The notes under the pieces are model-generated. The model was not told the DNA's origin, ran no database searches, and saw only the letters and a program-made list of their open reading frames with translations. From Azadirachta indica (lineage: Eukaryota > Streptophyta > Magnoliopsida > Sapindales > Meliaceae), in the NCBI GenBank assembly GCA_022749755.1, contig CM040451.1:8197871-8261870 (forward strand): a DNA stretch of 64,000 nt, in the 5' to 3' direction. Each line of letters starts with the position of its first letter. Within the stretch, counting starts at the first letter, position 1. Shown here one piece after another: positions 50,201 to 62,017 of this stretch. A program made the translations under genes and the position numbers.

Positions 50201-50239
50201 AAAAAAAAAAAAAAGTTGTACCGCTTTGTTGCAAGTTCT

Positions 50240-50349
50240 GATTGGACACGTTGTAATGTTTATATGACTCGTTGGTTCAATTGGTTGCATCTTCTCAGGA
50301 CTGTCGACTCTCATGTTTCCTATATTCATAGGGAGGGTAACAAGGTGTA
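50240..50349 (+). mobile_element. LINE RNase H fragment
   Basis: One frame reads 'TRWFNWLHLLRTVDSHVSYI' followed by 'HREGNKVY'. The IHREGN(K/R)V pattern is typical of the RNase H domain of plant non-LTR retrotransposons. Only about 30 residues are left, with no flanking LINE parts, so this is a short relic. Confidence 0.5.
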
Positions 50350-50919
50350 TATATTATCCTGATTTATTGTTTAGCTTGTGATTCTTTATAATTATTATAC
50401 CTTTATTGGATACATATTAGTGAAAATAATTATTTTAATAGATTGTCTTACAATAGGGCCCGGGGCCTTTTATTCTTTTTCGAATGTATATAGTCCACTC
50501 CAGATATCTATACATGTAATGCAATGTCTACTCTTAAATTGGAGTAAAATTGATCCACACATGTGACGAGAAATCTTATATTTAGTAGGGGAAGTTCTAC
50601 CCTTTGATAGGACTTGTACACCCGTCCATATTACCATCTAGAAATAGCCTTTTATACCCTGTTATATATACTTCGTGGTACATATTTTACCTGTGGGCAG
50701 GAAATCTCTGGTCTTCAAATTTTCTGAGCAGAGGTGAAACCATGGGATCACCACGAGAAGCCCATTGTCCTGACCTGAGCTAAGTCTAGTGAATGCATGC
50801 GCCTCATGCCTGCATTCAAATTCATAAATCGGTGGTACCACCATAAGTTTATTGACTTTACTGTCAAAATAAATGGTTTTCAACATTGAATTTAATTCAT
50901 CTGCATGCATGAGTCAAAA

Positions 50920-52345
50920 TACATATACCTATTATCTCTTTCGGTTTTTGCTGCATCAATCGGTTTCTGTTGATCGACAAATTAGCCTACGAGAGTGACC
51001 ATGTTTGGCAGGGGTACGCAGCACAGCTCAGAGTATGTTTTTTTCTTCCTTTATTTTCTCTATTCGAATCAATTAATGAAGCCTCAAATTCAAGTCTAAG
51101 GAAGTCAATTTTCTTTGTTGAATTTATTTTTGATATAGCAAAATCTATCTTCATAACTATATGATCCCATTTAACAATTATTGCAATATTTGTCTGTGAT
51201 GCCAATAATCTGATGCGAAATGGAGAAAATTTAATTCTGATGATTGGAAATTTTCAATTTTGATGTCTTAGCAAAGGGTTGAATTTTATAATTGTTTTCA
51301 GTGATCAATGAAGCTTCTGTGTTTATTTGTCCTCTCCCTGTTTCATTTTCGAGTGTGCCTATAGAATCTGGTGGTATGCTACAGGAACATCAGAAATACC
51401 GTACTTTTAAACAACCATGCCAGTGATATTATCATCTGCACGTTGCAGATATGCTTATGGTTATAGCGAATTTCAATTTATATCCTTGCTTGCATTCTTT
51501 ATAAACTCATTTGCTATCTGCATCTGCTCAAAATGGAATACTTTGCTCTGCATTTTCAAAAGGAAACTGAGGTGGGTGCAATCTTGAGAAAGCATCTCAG
51601 AATCAGAGAAGAAATCTTCTGATTATAAGCCATCGGTTTAGAGCATTCATTTTGTTTACTTCTTGTCACTACGAGTCAGTTAATTTCTTCGATTATGACA
51701 ATGGGGTCCAGTGCCCAAAACAATATGTTCGAGGCTGGGGAACTTGCAGTAAGCCTTGCCTTTTCATCGCAATATACAGTCTGGAGGTTTGCTTACTTCC
51801 ATTGCAATTTGGTTGAGTTTTCTTATTTTATCGCAGTTACGCTCCATTAGTATGGTGACAGGACTATTCGTCTGCCTGCTTAGTGCAACAAAGATCACAA
51901 ATAGAGGACAAGCCTTGCTGCGATCTGGCATGCCTGTGCTACAATAAACTCTTTTCATGAACTTGATGGGGAGCCGCCAAAGACTCCGGTTTCTTCTGGC
52001 AAAGTTTTTCCTGTCACCGCTGATTGCGAATCTGATGATGAAGAAGATGGAGATGATAATCTAGATGACACCAAGATTATCCTATTTATGCAAATATCAT
52101 TTCTTTCCAAAAGAGACAAGCTCTAGGCAAGTGAAATCAGACTAACTGAGTACTTATCGGCATAATTCAGCACCATAGATAGAATTAATCATCGAAATGT
52201 TGGCTTGTGATGCAGTGATTTATCTAGAAAACAATCGAGCAGGAATTACAGTGTTCGGATTCATGCTGGACAGAAATTGGTTGCATACCATATTTGGGAT
52301 CAAGCTACCTCTATCGCTCTGGTTGCAAAACAAGACAGTGAACTG
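50920..52345 (+). pseudogene. DUF3537 membrane protein pseudogene
   Basis: DUF3537 proteins are plant multi-pass membrane proteins of unclear role. The relic starts inside the first exon (LSLSVFAASIGF near 50930, then KLAYESDHVWQGYAAQLR ending at 51032); the N-terminal exon part is missing. A GTATGT...TTTTCAG intron spans 51033-51301. Exon 2 keeps MKLLCLFVL, 'IWWYATGTSEIPYF', 'RKHLRIREEI', GLFVCLLSATKI, 'ELDGEPPKTPVSSGKVFPV' and the acidic SDDEEDGDDNLDD, with several stops and shifts. A second intron (52127-52215) has GC...AG ends (AG|GCAAGT). The last exon reads 'VIYLENNRAGITVFGFMLDR' and NWLHTIFGIKLPL. Retained introns show it is not a processed copy. It is dead, but decay is moderate. Confidence 0.82.
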
Positions 52346-52410
52346 GACTTGAAAGTTTATAGATTGAGAGTCTTCGAAATTCAATCCAAGATGATCATCA
52401 GTATTAACCT

Positions 52411-52752
52411 GTGAGCATCATTCATAAGGTTGAAGACAGAAATGCCATTGATGAAACCCAGTTGTACCAGAGTTGCTGGATTTCAAAGCTGAAGAGTTTC
52501 AAATACCGCAAAATGAAAAGGGTAACAAACCCAGGGCATGAGAGCCCAAACACATGCCTGGCCCAAGTCGATCATACAGCTACATTACAATCAACACATG
52601 GCAAAATAACGATAAGTTACTCCTGTGATGAAATGAAAAGCAATTGCTATGAATGGAGATTGATATTCGACGGCGATGATAACGTCATACAGTTGATTAA
52701 CATAGAACAATTTACATGTATTAACTCCTTTTCAATGACTACATCCCTATAA
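52411..52752 (+). CDS. Short open frame of unknown nature, doubtful
   Basis: A frame of 113 codons (MSIIHKVEDRNAIDETQLYQ...) follows the DUF3537 relic on the same strand. Composition is ordinary, with three Cys and no membrane segment. I do not recognise it. It ends just where the TATA box of the nsLTP relic lies. It may be 3' remnants of another gene or chance. I doubt it is a gene. Confidence 0.2.
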   Translation: MSIIHKVEDRNAIDETQLYQSCWISKLKSFKYRKMKRVTNPGHESPNTCLAQVDHTATLQSTHGKITISYSCDEMKSNCYEWRLIFDGDDNVIQLINIEQFTCINSFSMTTSL

Positions 52753-52758
52753 ATAAAA
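52747..52758 (+). promoter_or_regulatory. TATA box of the nsLTP pseudogene
   Basis: CTATAAATAAAA lies about 78 bp before the ATG at 52825, the usual arrangement for a plant promoter with a leader of roughly 40-50 bases. Confidence 0.5.
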
Positions 52759-52824
52759 TTCAAACTCCATACCTTTCATACGCCTCAGTAATTAGTGATA
52801 GTACTCAGCTGCGCAGAAGAAAGA

Positions 52825-53131
52825 ATGGCCAAAATTATGATCATAATTTGGTTTGCTTTTGTTTCAGCATCATTATTTCAAATTAAGACCGTAAATTCTT
52901 TGAATGTAATAATGTGCGATAAGGTCATTTTGACGTTATTAGCTTCTTGTCATACAAGCTGTTTCTGGTAGGTGGCAATGTAAAACCAACCCCTCCTTAT
53001 TGTATGGGCATAAAAACTGTGTACAACAAAGTTTCCACCTAAGCCGATCGCCAGGCCTTGTGTGAATGCTTCAAGACGAGTGGACCAGCTTTGGACGTTA
53101 AGGTTTATAAAGCTAAGCAACTTCTCTAATT
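52825..53131 (+). pseudogene. Non-specific lipid-transfer protein (nsLTP) pseudogene
   Basis: nsLTPs are small secreted proteins with eight Cys that carry lipids in the cell wall. The ATG at 52825 opens a signal peptide (MAKIMIIIWFAFVSASLFQI). The mature part starts near LNVIMCDKV, and the frame holds to SCHTSCFW and a stop near 52973. After a one-base shift the rest reads VGGNVKPTPPYCMGIKTVYN, DRQALCECFKTSGPALDVKV and KAKQLL.LCDL. The characteristic CC pair is YC (PPYCMG), while the CxC motif (CEC) remains. Length is close to a normal nsLTP. The shift, internal stops and lost Cys make it a pseudogene. Confidence 0.82.
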
Positions 53132-53745
53132 GTGCGACCTCTTGCTTTTAAACTTAATACTTCATCGCCCTTTTATATTATGGTTATGTCATTTAGTAAT
53201 TTAAATGTTTTCGGCTATATCTTTAGTAATTTAAACATGAATCAATTACACCAGTAATTTAAACAGAACTAATTGTTTGAACCGATTCTTTTAAAATTAC
53301 AAAATAATTATCATTAAGTAGATTTAATTTTAAGAAGTGGGTGAAATGTACCAATACTTTTACCACTACGTATAACAAAGAGAAAAGTAGATTAGTTTTG
53401 AGAGTTAAGCATGATAAAGCTAAGTAACTTCCCCAATTGTGCAGCCTCCCTATTTTTAGGCCTAATACTCTATCATCTCTCTATATTGTTGTTTTGCCCT
53501 TTAGTAATTAAATAAGAATCAATTGAATAAGCAATTTGAACTGAACCTGTAGTTTGAAGTGGTTCGTTTAAAATTGTAAAATAATTAATACTAATTGATT
53601 TTATATCTAAGAAGTGGGTGAAATGCATCAGTACCCTTAGCACTATGTACAACAAAGAGAAGACGGGATCAATTTTGAGAGTTAAACTTGTTAAAGCTAA
53701 GCAACTTCCCCAATTGTGCAACCTCCCTCCTTTGAGGCCTCCCTA
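53100..53745 (+). repeat. Tandem repeat of the nsLTP 3' tail (about 277-307 bp)
   Basis: The segment coding the last nsLTP residues ('aaagctaag.aacttcc.caattgtgc.acct') occurs at 53109, 53416 and 53693, each joined to similar following DNA ('agaagtgggtgaaatg.a.cagtac', 'tacaacaaagagaa'). The 3' end of the gene has thus been repeated in tandem after the gene. The copies are clearly diverged, so the event is not recent. Confidence 0.75.
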
Positions 53746-56700
53746 AATCACGAAACCCATCATTAATCCACCGTCGTTGTTCTCACTTCTACATTAAGAA
53801 ATCAACCGTGGTTCTACCTTCTACCGCCATTGTTCACACCAATATTAGTCATCGTTCACACCAATGATCAGGTAATGTGACATTGATTGCACAAGATGGC
53901 CATATATTCTTTGATTATTTTTTTAGCAATTATTGTAAAGTAGGGTTATGGTGTAAAAATTAAGAACGAAAAAGTTTGAGTCTTTGACAAGTAATTGTAT
54001 TAGTCATAGGCTTTTATTTTAGGTTCTCTCTCTAGCTTTTCATTTAGAAGTAGAAGCCATACGAAAAACTGCATTCGGCCAAAATAATATGATACACACA
54101 CACACATATATACTCGGCTTGAAATGGTCAAGTAGAAATATGGATATCCATTTAATGTATGATGTATGTGCATTTGATTAAAAAATTGATAATATAATTT
54201 TTTTTAATACACATGTTGTTTGTTGAATGAGCCTCGTTATTCTAAGACTTGCTTTTGTTGCTTTGATTTCTTAATCAAATTTATTGATATGATATATGAA
54301 ACCAAAAATTCTCAAGATAAATAGTTTTTGTTAATATAACTAATTTGTTCCTCTGATTTAAAGGTTAATAAAGTGTAAATCTTTCAAATATTAATAACAG
54401 AACGTTAGGAATTGTTAATTAATTAATAAAATGAAGAACATTATGAATGGAAAGAATGAATAGAAATTAAATTGTTAAAATTGTGGCTATTATATCAATT
54501 AGTTATGTTTACTAAAAATTTAGAAGAATGATTGTTTTTGATGTTTTTGAGTTTTTACTGAGTTGTGAAACACCAAAATTTAGAGGTAAGAATGCTTAAT
54601 GTGGTTCATTGTTAAAATATACTAGTATTACTTTTTGGAAAAATTTTAGAAATAGTCTAAATTTTGAGATTGGGTGTTGATTGAAGTTTTGGAAATTATA
54701 ATCTATGGCCAGTTTCATAAATTTTTATGTTTGTGTGTATGAATGAAATGTGTGTATAAATTAAATTGAATTGTTATGGCAACCAATATGAAAAAATCTA
54801 GCTCTTCAGTCCTCAACATTTTACTTTTACTTTCATTTCTTTTTAATCTATAAAATCATTAAAAAAATCTAACTATATTTTTTTTTACTGCAGACTATAT
54901 GGAGTGCCACGATAATATTGCTCAATTATACTTTTGTTATGCTATGATTTTCATATTAATATTTGCGGTATTATTTTCGAGATTTTTAATATTTAGTATT
55001 GACGGTATATAATTAATATTAATTTATATTTATATACCTTTGTTATCTTAATTTATTCTTATTGTATAACTAAAGATAGTTATATATGTGCAATTTCAAG
55101 TAAAAAATATGTTCGTAAGAAGAAATAAAATTCGCAATTTTATTCTTAATGTTTTTGGTAGGTAAGTATTTATTAACTTTAAAAACTTATTCTACTTTTT
55201 ATTTTAATTACCATATGTTTTAATTCCTATTTTCTTTTTAATTTTACAATTTCTTTTGCAGGAATTTGCTTCAAATAAAATAAAGAGGTATCTATTTGAT
55301 ATAACTATTTTTAAAATTGTATTGAAACAATTGTAAGCTAAAATGATTTAAGAATTATGAGCTGAAAGCTGTACTGTGAGATTTATTTCTACAACTATAA
55401 TCTTTATATTGTTGTATAAATTGTGATAAATTTAACTTAAAAACTTGTTAATGAAAATATTGCCTTATATTTGATATATATATATATATATATATTATAA
55501 TTATGAAATCTGAACTGTTTTAAATTAAAAATATTATTTTATATATAATATAAAATTTCAAAGACAAAGAGCATATTGATAGAAATCTTAAGTAGCACAA
55601 AATTTAATTATATTTCTTAAAGTATTTAACAAAAATTACTCAAAAATAGTTGATTTTTAATCTTTATTTAAAATTATATCATTATTTTTTAATCTTTTAT
55701 CAAATATCATAATACAAATTAGATATTTTATATGTTTTAATAATAATTAATTAATTAATTATACATGGAATCATCATTTCATATATCATCAAAATAATAT
55801 AATAAAATAATTAAATATGTTAGTATTAAATTCATGGACTCGATTACGTATTTAGAGTATTAAATTTGTTTGACATACATCAATTTATTATTTTTTATTT
55901 TATCAAAATTTATTATTGTAAATAAAATTATTAACATTATCCAATTTTTGTTAGTTCTAATTATTTTAGCAAATTTCTTTATTAAGAAAATGAATTTAAA
56001 ATTTTTTTAAGATTGATTAAATTTAAAATATGTAAATAGTTATAATTTAATAGAATGCCTATTATCTCTTTACTTTTTGAGCTAATGCTCCATTACTACC
56101 CTATATTTTCTGTAATATATCTCATAACCCTTTTAAATTCTAATTTTACGCTTTAATATTTCAAATATTTTTGATTTTACCATTTTATAAACCAATTGAA
56201 CTGAAAGATAAAATCGAAAAAAAAAATTAATGGGGTGATAGGGTATTAGAAAAAATATAGAGAAGTAATAGGATACTAACTTAAAAAATATAGGGTAACT
56301 GGCATTCTTCCGTTATAATTTATAAAGGACTAAATTGATTAAATTAAGAAATTATAAATGTTTTTGAAGGATGTTTTTCATAAAATGAAACTTATATAAC
56401 TTTTATAATTATTTAATAAATAAAATAGATGCTTATGTAATTTAACCAAATAAAATTTCAATTTCCTAACTGAGAATTGGGGGCGGGTTAGGGGAAAAGG
56501 CCCATCCCTATCCCCGACTCAATTTTTAAATGGGTATAAAAATTTATTCTTAAACTTGACTTGATCTTTAATTCTTTTAAAAAATTTGCTCTAGTCCTCT
56601 TCTCGAATGGGTTGGGCCTCTACCAGCTTGAATTCCTAAGAAAAATTGCTCTCCAATAGGAATGGCTAAAATCCCCACAATGACCCAACCTGTTCAGGTA

Positions 56701-58580
56701 GGAGATCAAAGAAGGCTGATCATAAAAAATCGAGGATCAGGTCAAATTTGCGAATGGGAACAGGTACTAATCCCCAGTCGATCCGTTTCCCTGCTCTAAA
56801 CTTTCAATTAAATTTGGTTAATTACATTAAATCCCTTATTTAATAAATAATTATAAAATCCCTTTTTTAATAAATAATTATAAAATTCCTATAAATCTCA
56901 TTTTAACAAGACAAATCTTTTTAAAAAGTTTATAACTTTTTAATTTTGTCAATTAAGTCCATTATAATTATTTATAAAATTTTTAATTTAATCAATTTTG
57001 GAATTTTTTTAATTCCTTTTTCTCAATAATGAAATTTACTAAAATAATTAAAAAGTAATAAAATTAAATAATGTTAATAATTAAATTTGGAACAATAAAT
57101 TAAAATTGAAGTAAAATAATAATTTTGTCAAACAAAATAATTAATTAATGAATTAATATATTGTAATGTAATAATATAAGTTTAACAAAAAAAAATTCTT
57201 ATAGATTTTCTTTTTCTCTTAAAAATTTATTTTTTATTTGAAAAACAAAATAATTTTATGGAAAATTACATAAAAATTAAAAAAAAATCTAAAATTGATT
57301 TATTTCTTTTTTCTTTTATCAGTTTTATTAAAAATTAAATCAATGTTTAATTTTACATTATTTATTTTTCTGTTTATATAGTTTAATGAAAATATAATGA
57401 AATATATCAATCAAATTTAATATTATATTCTAAAAAATTTTTATTTGTTGTAATTTTATATAAATTGTCTCAATGAAATTGATAACTATTATCAATTATC
57501 TTATTTTTAACAATTAATTTATAAAAAATAAATATTATTTTGATGATATGTGAATGGTGATTTCGCATATAAATAATTAATTTATTATTATGAAAAAGAT
57601 ATAAAAAAAATCTTATTTTTATATTATAAGATTTGTTGGAAGTTTTATTTTCAATTCATGCTACTCCACCCTATACTAAATAGCCCACTCTAATATTACG
57701 TAAATTGTCACTTGACTCAATATTTTAAACTTGAGATAAAGATTTAAACATTTGTATTTTTAACTTTTTATCAATCTGTATACACTTAATTAATATTAAC
57801 TAATGTAAAAAAATATTATATATTTGGCACATGTTCTATAAAATTATGTGAATTTAAATAATTTGTACACTTCATATTAAATTCTGCAAAATTAATTTAC
57901 TTGCTACAATTGATTCTTATTAGAATTATTATAATATGTTCTTTAGGTATTGGTGTAACTTTTACTATGATCAAGATAGAAATATTTTCTTGTATTTAGA
58001 TAAATAAATCCACATAAATCAATTTTTATTGTCATTTTTTTTTTTTTTTTGCTTCATGATCTCCGACTTCCAGACTTTCCCTAAATAGTAATTTCACATG
58101 CACCAAATCTCTCTAAAGTCAAATTATGCTTAATAAGTAGAAGCCATAAATATTTTTTTTATTTCATTCTTTATCTCTCTTTGATAATTTTATCGAGATA
58201 TCATTAAAATCAAGTATTTGTTACCAATTTTTATTTCAATAACTATTTTTATTCAATAATAGTTTATTATATTTGATTTCAATTTTTAAAATTTTGTAAA
58301 TATATATTTTTTCATTTATAATATTTTTCTATATTTTTGCAATGGGATATTATTATTTTTTTCTTCTATCGTATTATTTATTAAATTAGATATTTATTGA
58401 AACCCAAGCTAAAGAAATCAATATTTTATATTTTTATCAAAATAATGGATATTAATTTTATTTAATGGGGCTTTCTTTACTACATGTAGTATGTGGGAAA
58501 TTAAAGCATATAGTATAAAGGCAACAATAAGAGATAGTGACAAAAATATTTAAAATATTTTTATTTAGGTATTTTGATAC
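53746..58580. other. Long AT-rich gene-free region
   Basis: No frame is credible. 56460-56830 is less AT-rich, with 'gggggcgggttagggg' and 'ccccagtcgatccg', resembling one of the degenerate G-rich MITE families, but no defined ends were found. Microsatellites occur at 54095 (CA) and 55470 (TA). Otherwise nothing recognisable. Confidence 0.5.
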
Positions 58581-58589
58581 ATAAGCATG

Positions 58590-58840
58590 AATGGTGCAAT
58601 GGTTATGTTGTGGTGATCATCCTTAAAGTCCTTGTTTTGACTCCTAAAAATGGCAAATATTTTTGCTTTATTTTTAAGTCAGATCGGAGTCTAAATCGGG
58701 TCGAAGGCTCTTGGGGATCATGATCCAAATTGAAAAAAATCCGAGATGGGTCGGAGATGGGGAGGTCCAACCCAATTGGGGTTGAGTCTGGGAATAGAGA
58801 TCCAGTCTCAAACCCGATCTGTTGCCATCCCTATTGTATT
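58590..58840 (+). mobile_element. Possible tRNA-derived SINE remnant and G-rich repeat
   Basis: TGGTGCAATGGTTA followed about 35 bp later by GTTTTGACTCC resembles the A and B boxes of a Pol III promoter, as in plant SINE heads. It does not fold as a tRNA. The following 58680-58830 ('cgggtcgaagg', 'gagatgggtcggag', 'aacccgatctg') resembles degenerate repeat sequence. Tentative. Confidence 0.35.
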
Positions 58841-59770
58841 GAATAGATTAACAATACCAATAGGTAGTTGTTTGTCATAAACTAAATTTATATTATAGTT
58901 ATTTTTATTTTATCATAACATAAGGACCCAAATATTACTTTTACTTCCTAAATATTACAATTTAATAAATTATTTTAATAATGTTATATATATATTATAT
59001 TTATTAGGTAACACTTTTTTTTTCAGTTTTATTAATAGTATAATTATTATGTTACGTTAATTTAATAAATTTATATTAATAATATTTTTATTAATAGATC
59101 ATTTATAAAACTATGATTATTATAGCACTTTAATATAATAATTAACTATAAGCAATTTTATGTCAATATTAATAAATACAATTTGAGAGCTACAATACTT
59201 TAGATAAAATATAAATAAATATAAATATAAATTTAATAAAATGATAATAAATATGAAATATCAATAATAATAAAATTATTATTAGTTAACAGTAATATTA
59301 AAAAATATAAATTAAATATTTGTATTATAGTAGTCAAAAAGTAGCAAAAGGGGAAGACATTTAAACATTTATAGACAAATATATAAAGTCATCTTAGAGT
59401 CCAATAATTAAGTATTTAATATAATTGTTCAATTAATTTTTATAAATAATAATAATAATAATTGGCAGACAAATTTACATAAAAATTTACATGTCTTTCT
59501 TCGCCAAAACTTTATACTTTTTTCAATTGAAAAAATAAAATTGTATCCAATTATATTTATTTGATCATTTTTCTTAAATTAATTTGTATTAAGTTAATAC
59601 TATTAGAATAATAACAATCATATATAATAAAAATAGAAAAATTATAAATGCAATTATATCAACAAATCAGTAATTATATTTCTATATGTCATATTAAAAT
59701 TATTATTACGTTATTATATGTATAAGAATATAAAATAACATTAAATATTTAATTTATTACTAATTCAACT
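58841..59770. other. AT-rich DNA, nothing recognised
   Basis: Dominated by 'aataataataa' and 'ttattaat' words. No gene, RNA or transposon end is seen. Confidence 0.5.
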
Positions 59771-60035
59771 TTAGACAACGTCAAGTTTTTGGTGGCTACA
59801 AACAAATCATTATCACCAAAATATCCTTTAGCAACGACAGGAAATTGTCGCCAAAGAGATTTTTAGCGACAAAAGAAATTGTCTATCTTTAGCGACAAAA
59901 CTGTTGTCGCTAAAGATAAGAATTATTTAACAATTTTTTCTTCATGTTTTAGCAACAACATGGAAGATGTCATCGCTAAAGGACCTTTTTATGATGAAAT
60001 TTATTTTGTCGCTAAAACCATGATTTCTTGTAGTG
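59770..60035 (-). mobile_element. CACTA (En/Spm) element terminus, truncated
   Basis: The right edge, reverse-complemented, is CACTACAAGAAATCATGG, the standard plant CACTA terminal sequence. Inside it, TTTAGCGACAA and its complement TTGTCGCTAAA recur at about 59826, 59863, 59887, 59949 and 60005, some pairing as palindromes. This is the subterminal repeat pattern of the superfamily. No matching second CACTA end was found to the left, so this is one end only. Confidence 0.68.
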
Positions 60036-60059
60036 ATGGCTTTTCTAGTGAAATTGCAT

Positions 60060-60500
60060 TGTAGCTTCTTGGTTCAAAGAATGCAAGATTAAGAGTTGTA
60101 TAAGTTTGTTAAAGAGTAGTTAAGTTAGTATCTCAGTGTATGAGTTGAGTTGCTAAGTCGATTATGCTTTGTAATAGAATTTAATAACCTAGAGTACAAG
60201 GTATAAAGGCTCGTAAAGATGATGAATCTTGACTTATAGAGAGAGTTAAGGTGTGTGCAATAGCTTGTTTTAAAGCTTGTAAATTGTTTTTGATTGTTAT
60301 TGAATAAGATTGAGCTTTACTGCTGTTCTTCCTCGTGGATGTAAGCCTCAAAGGCTGAACCACATAAATCATCTTCTTTATTACTCATTTTAAAGATTCA
60401 TACTTTGTTATTGTTATTCTTGAACTCTTTTAATCTTGCAAGTGTTTGATTGATTGCACAAAAGATTTATTGGGATCTGTTGGCTGTATTAGAGTCAAAT
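60060..60500 (+). repeat. Copia-type LTR fragment followed by a primer-binding site relic
   Basis: Contains 'cttcctcgtggatgtaagcc' and 'aaaggctgaaccacataaat', a stretch common near the 3' part of plant Copia LTRs. It ends near 'ggatctgttggctgtattagagtc', where TGTATTAGAGTC resembles TGGTATCAGAGTC. No internal coding region follows, so it is a solo or truncated LTR. Confidence 0.5.
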
Positions 60501-60716
60501 AACACAACATTTAATTTGATAAAAATATAAAAAAAAGAACTCTAGGGCAATATATATATTTTTTTCCAATTTTTTTTTTGGTTGGATAAATTAAGGTATA
60601 AAGGGAATCATTTTTAGGTGATATATCATCATGTATGTGTAAACATGGTTAAATCATAAACTTATCAGATTAATAATCTATATACAGTTAACTAATTAGG
60701 TTGCACAGACACTTAC

Positions 60717-60788
60717 AATACCATAAGAGTTGGTAAGCCACCTAAAGTTGCTGGTATCTTCCGGATGAGTGTGCTTTGATACAGAAAG
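60717..60788 (-). pseudogene. Isolated 72-bp LRR exon
   Basis: On the minus strand a CACAG acceptor precedes exactly 72 bp and a GTAAGT donor follows. The exon reads, in the phase usual for LRR receptor-kinase genes, 'KIPATLGGLPTLMV', fitting the L..IP..LG.L..L..L repeat. 72-bp LRR exons are a hallmark of plant LRR receptor kinases. No neighbouring LRR or kinase exon was recognised with confidence (60880-61010 may hold decayed sequence of the same gene), so this is an orphan relic. Confidence 0.55.
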
Positions 60789-61192
60789 CTGTGAAAGCAA
60801 ACTAATTAAATAAATAGAGTAAAAAGTAATTAGACTTATTATTTTTGTAAGCTCATCAACTATATATTCATGGAAATGGAACTACCAAATTCTTCATCAC
60901 AAGCCCATTTGTTTATATTCAGTTTTGGCACTATCTCCAAATTGGAGATGATCCGACAAACAGTGTTAGCTATGCGCAAAATAAGTAATATAACATACAA
61001 GAAAGAAAGTGGTTTGCAATTTGTTAAATTTGTTTATTTATTAATTTCTGCAGCAAAAATTATTTATTTAATTTGACTATAATAAATATATAAAATAAAA
61101 TGGGTGAGAATATGTACATTGTTTACAATAAAATTTATTGATATTTAGGTCGATAATATTATAAGCATTTTACGATATATAATAAAATATAT

Positions 61193-61667
61193 TAAGGGTG
61201 GGTAGAAAAACTGGACCGAACTAAATCGGACTAGAATCGGACCGAAATTTATGAGTTCGATTCGATATTTTATGCAATTCGATCCGGTTTCGATTCTTAA
61301 AATAAAAAACTTACAATTTTCAGTCCGATTTTGGTTTAATCCAAAAAACTTGAACCGGACCAAAAATATTATTTTTTAATATTTTTCATCTAAACAACGT
61401 TATTTTATTGTGTCTTCGTAAAAAGACGTCGTTTAATGAAGCGAAAAACTTTAAAAAAAATAATAAATTTATTTAAAAACTGAATCGACCCGAAAATCAA
61501 ATTGATCGGTTCGATTTTAATCCGGTTCTAACATATAATCGGTCCGATCTGGTCCAAATTTTTCTTCCAATTCAGTCCAATCCAGTTTCAAAAATTTGAG
61601 ACCCAAAATTTTCAGTTCCAGTCCAGTTTTTAAAAATACGAACCAAACCGAACCATACCCACCCCTA
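61193..61667. mobile_element. hAT-type MITE, 475 bp, with perfect 8-bp target duplication
   Basis: Left end TAAGGGTGGGTA; right end, reverse-complemented, TAGGGGTGGGTA. Flanked on both sides by AAATATAT (61185-61192 and 61668-61675). The interior is rich in 'ccggttcgatt', 'accgaac' and 'tcggacc' words in both orientations and could fold on itself. The TIR and 8-bp duplication mark a hAT family non-autonomous element. The open frame on the minus strand inside it is not a gene. Confidence 0.85.
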
Positions 61668-62017
61668 AAATATATCAAAAAAATATAAAATAGGTGACAC
61701 GATTATAAAGCAAGTGACATGAATATTAAATGGGTTAGGTTAAATTTTCAATTCTTGATGCAATTATTAAATGGGTCGAGTTCGGATTAGCTTAAATGTT
61801 ATGTTTTTAAAATATCACAATGTGATGAAATAATCAATTAAAAATTAAAAAGATTCTTTAATTCGAATTAAGAGTTTGTTAGGATTTGTAGAAATAGTTC
61901 TTCAAACTGCAAATTTTTATTCATTTTACTATTTACTAACTCATAATCAAATCTTAGTAACTAAATATTTGAAACTTGACAACTTAAAATAGTTTTTTCA
62001 AGTACTTAAATATTATT

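Noticed and set aside
50662..50910. 82-codon minus-strand frame near the DUF3537 relic
   Set aside because: No recognisable family, no promoter or splice context, and on the opposite strand to the gene relic that begins at its edge. Likely chance.
58590..58660. Possible tRNA gene
   Set aside because: Box-like motifs are present but no cloverleaf can be drawn and the B box is degenerate. A SINE remnant fits better.
61145..61363. Minus-strand 72-codon frame
   Set aside because: Lies within the 475-bp hAT-type MITE and consists of its repeated words.
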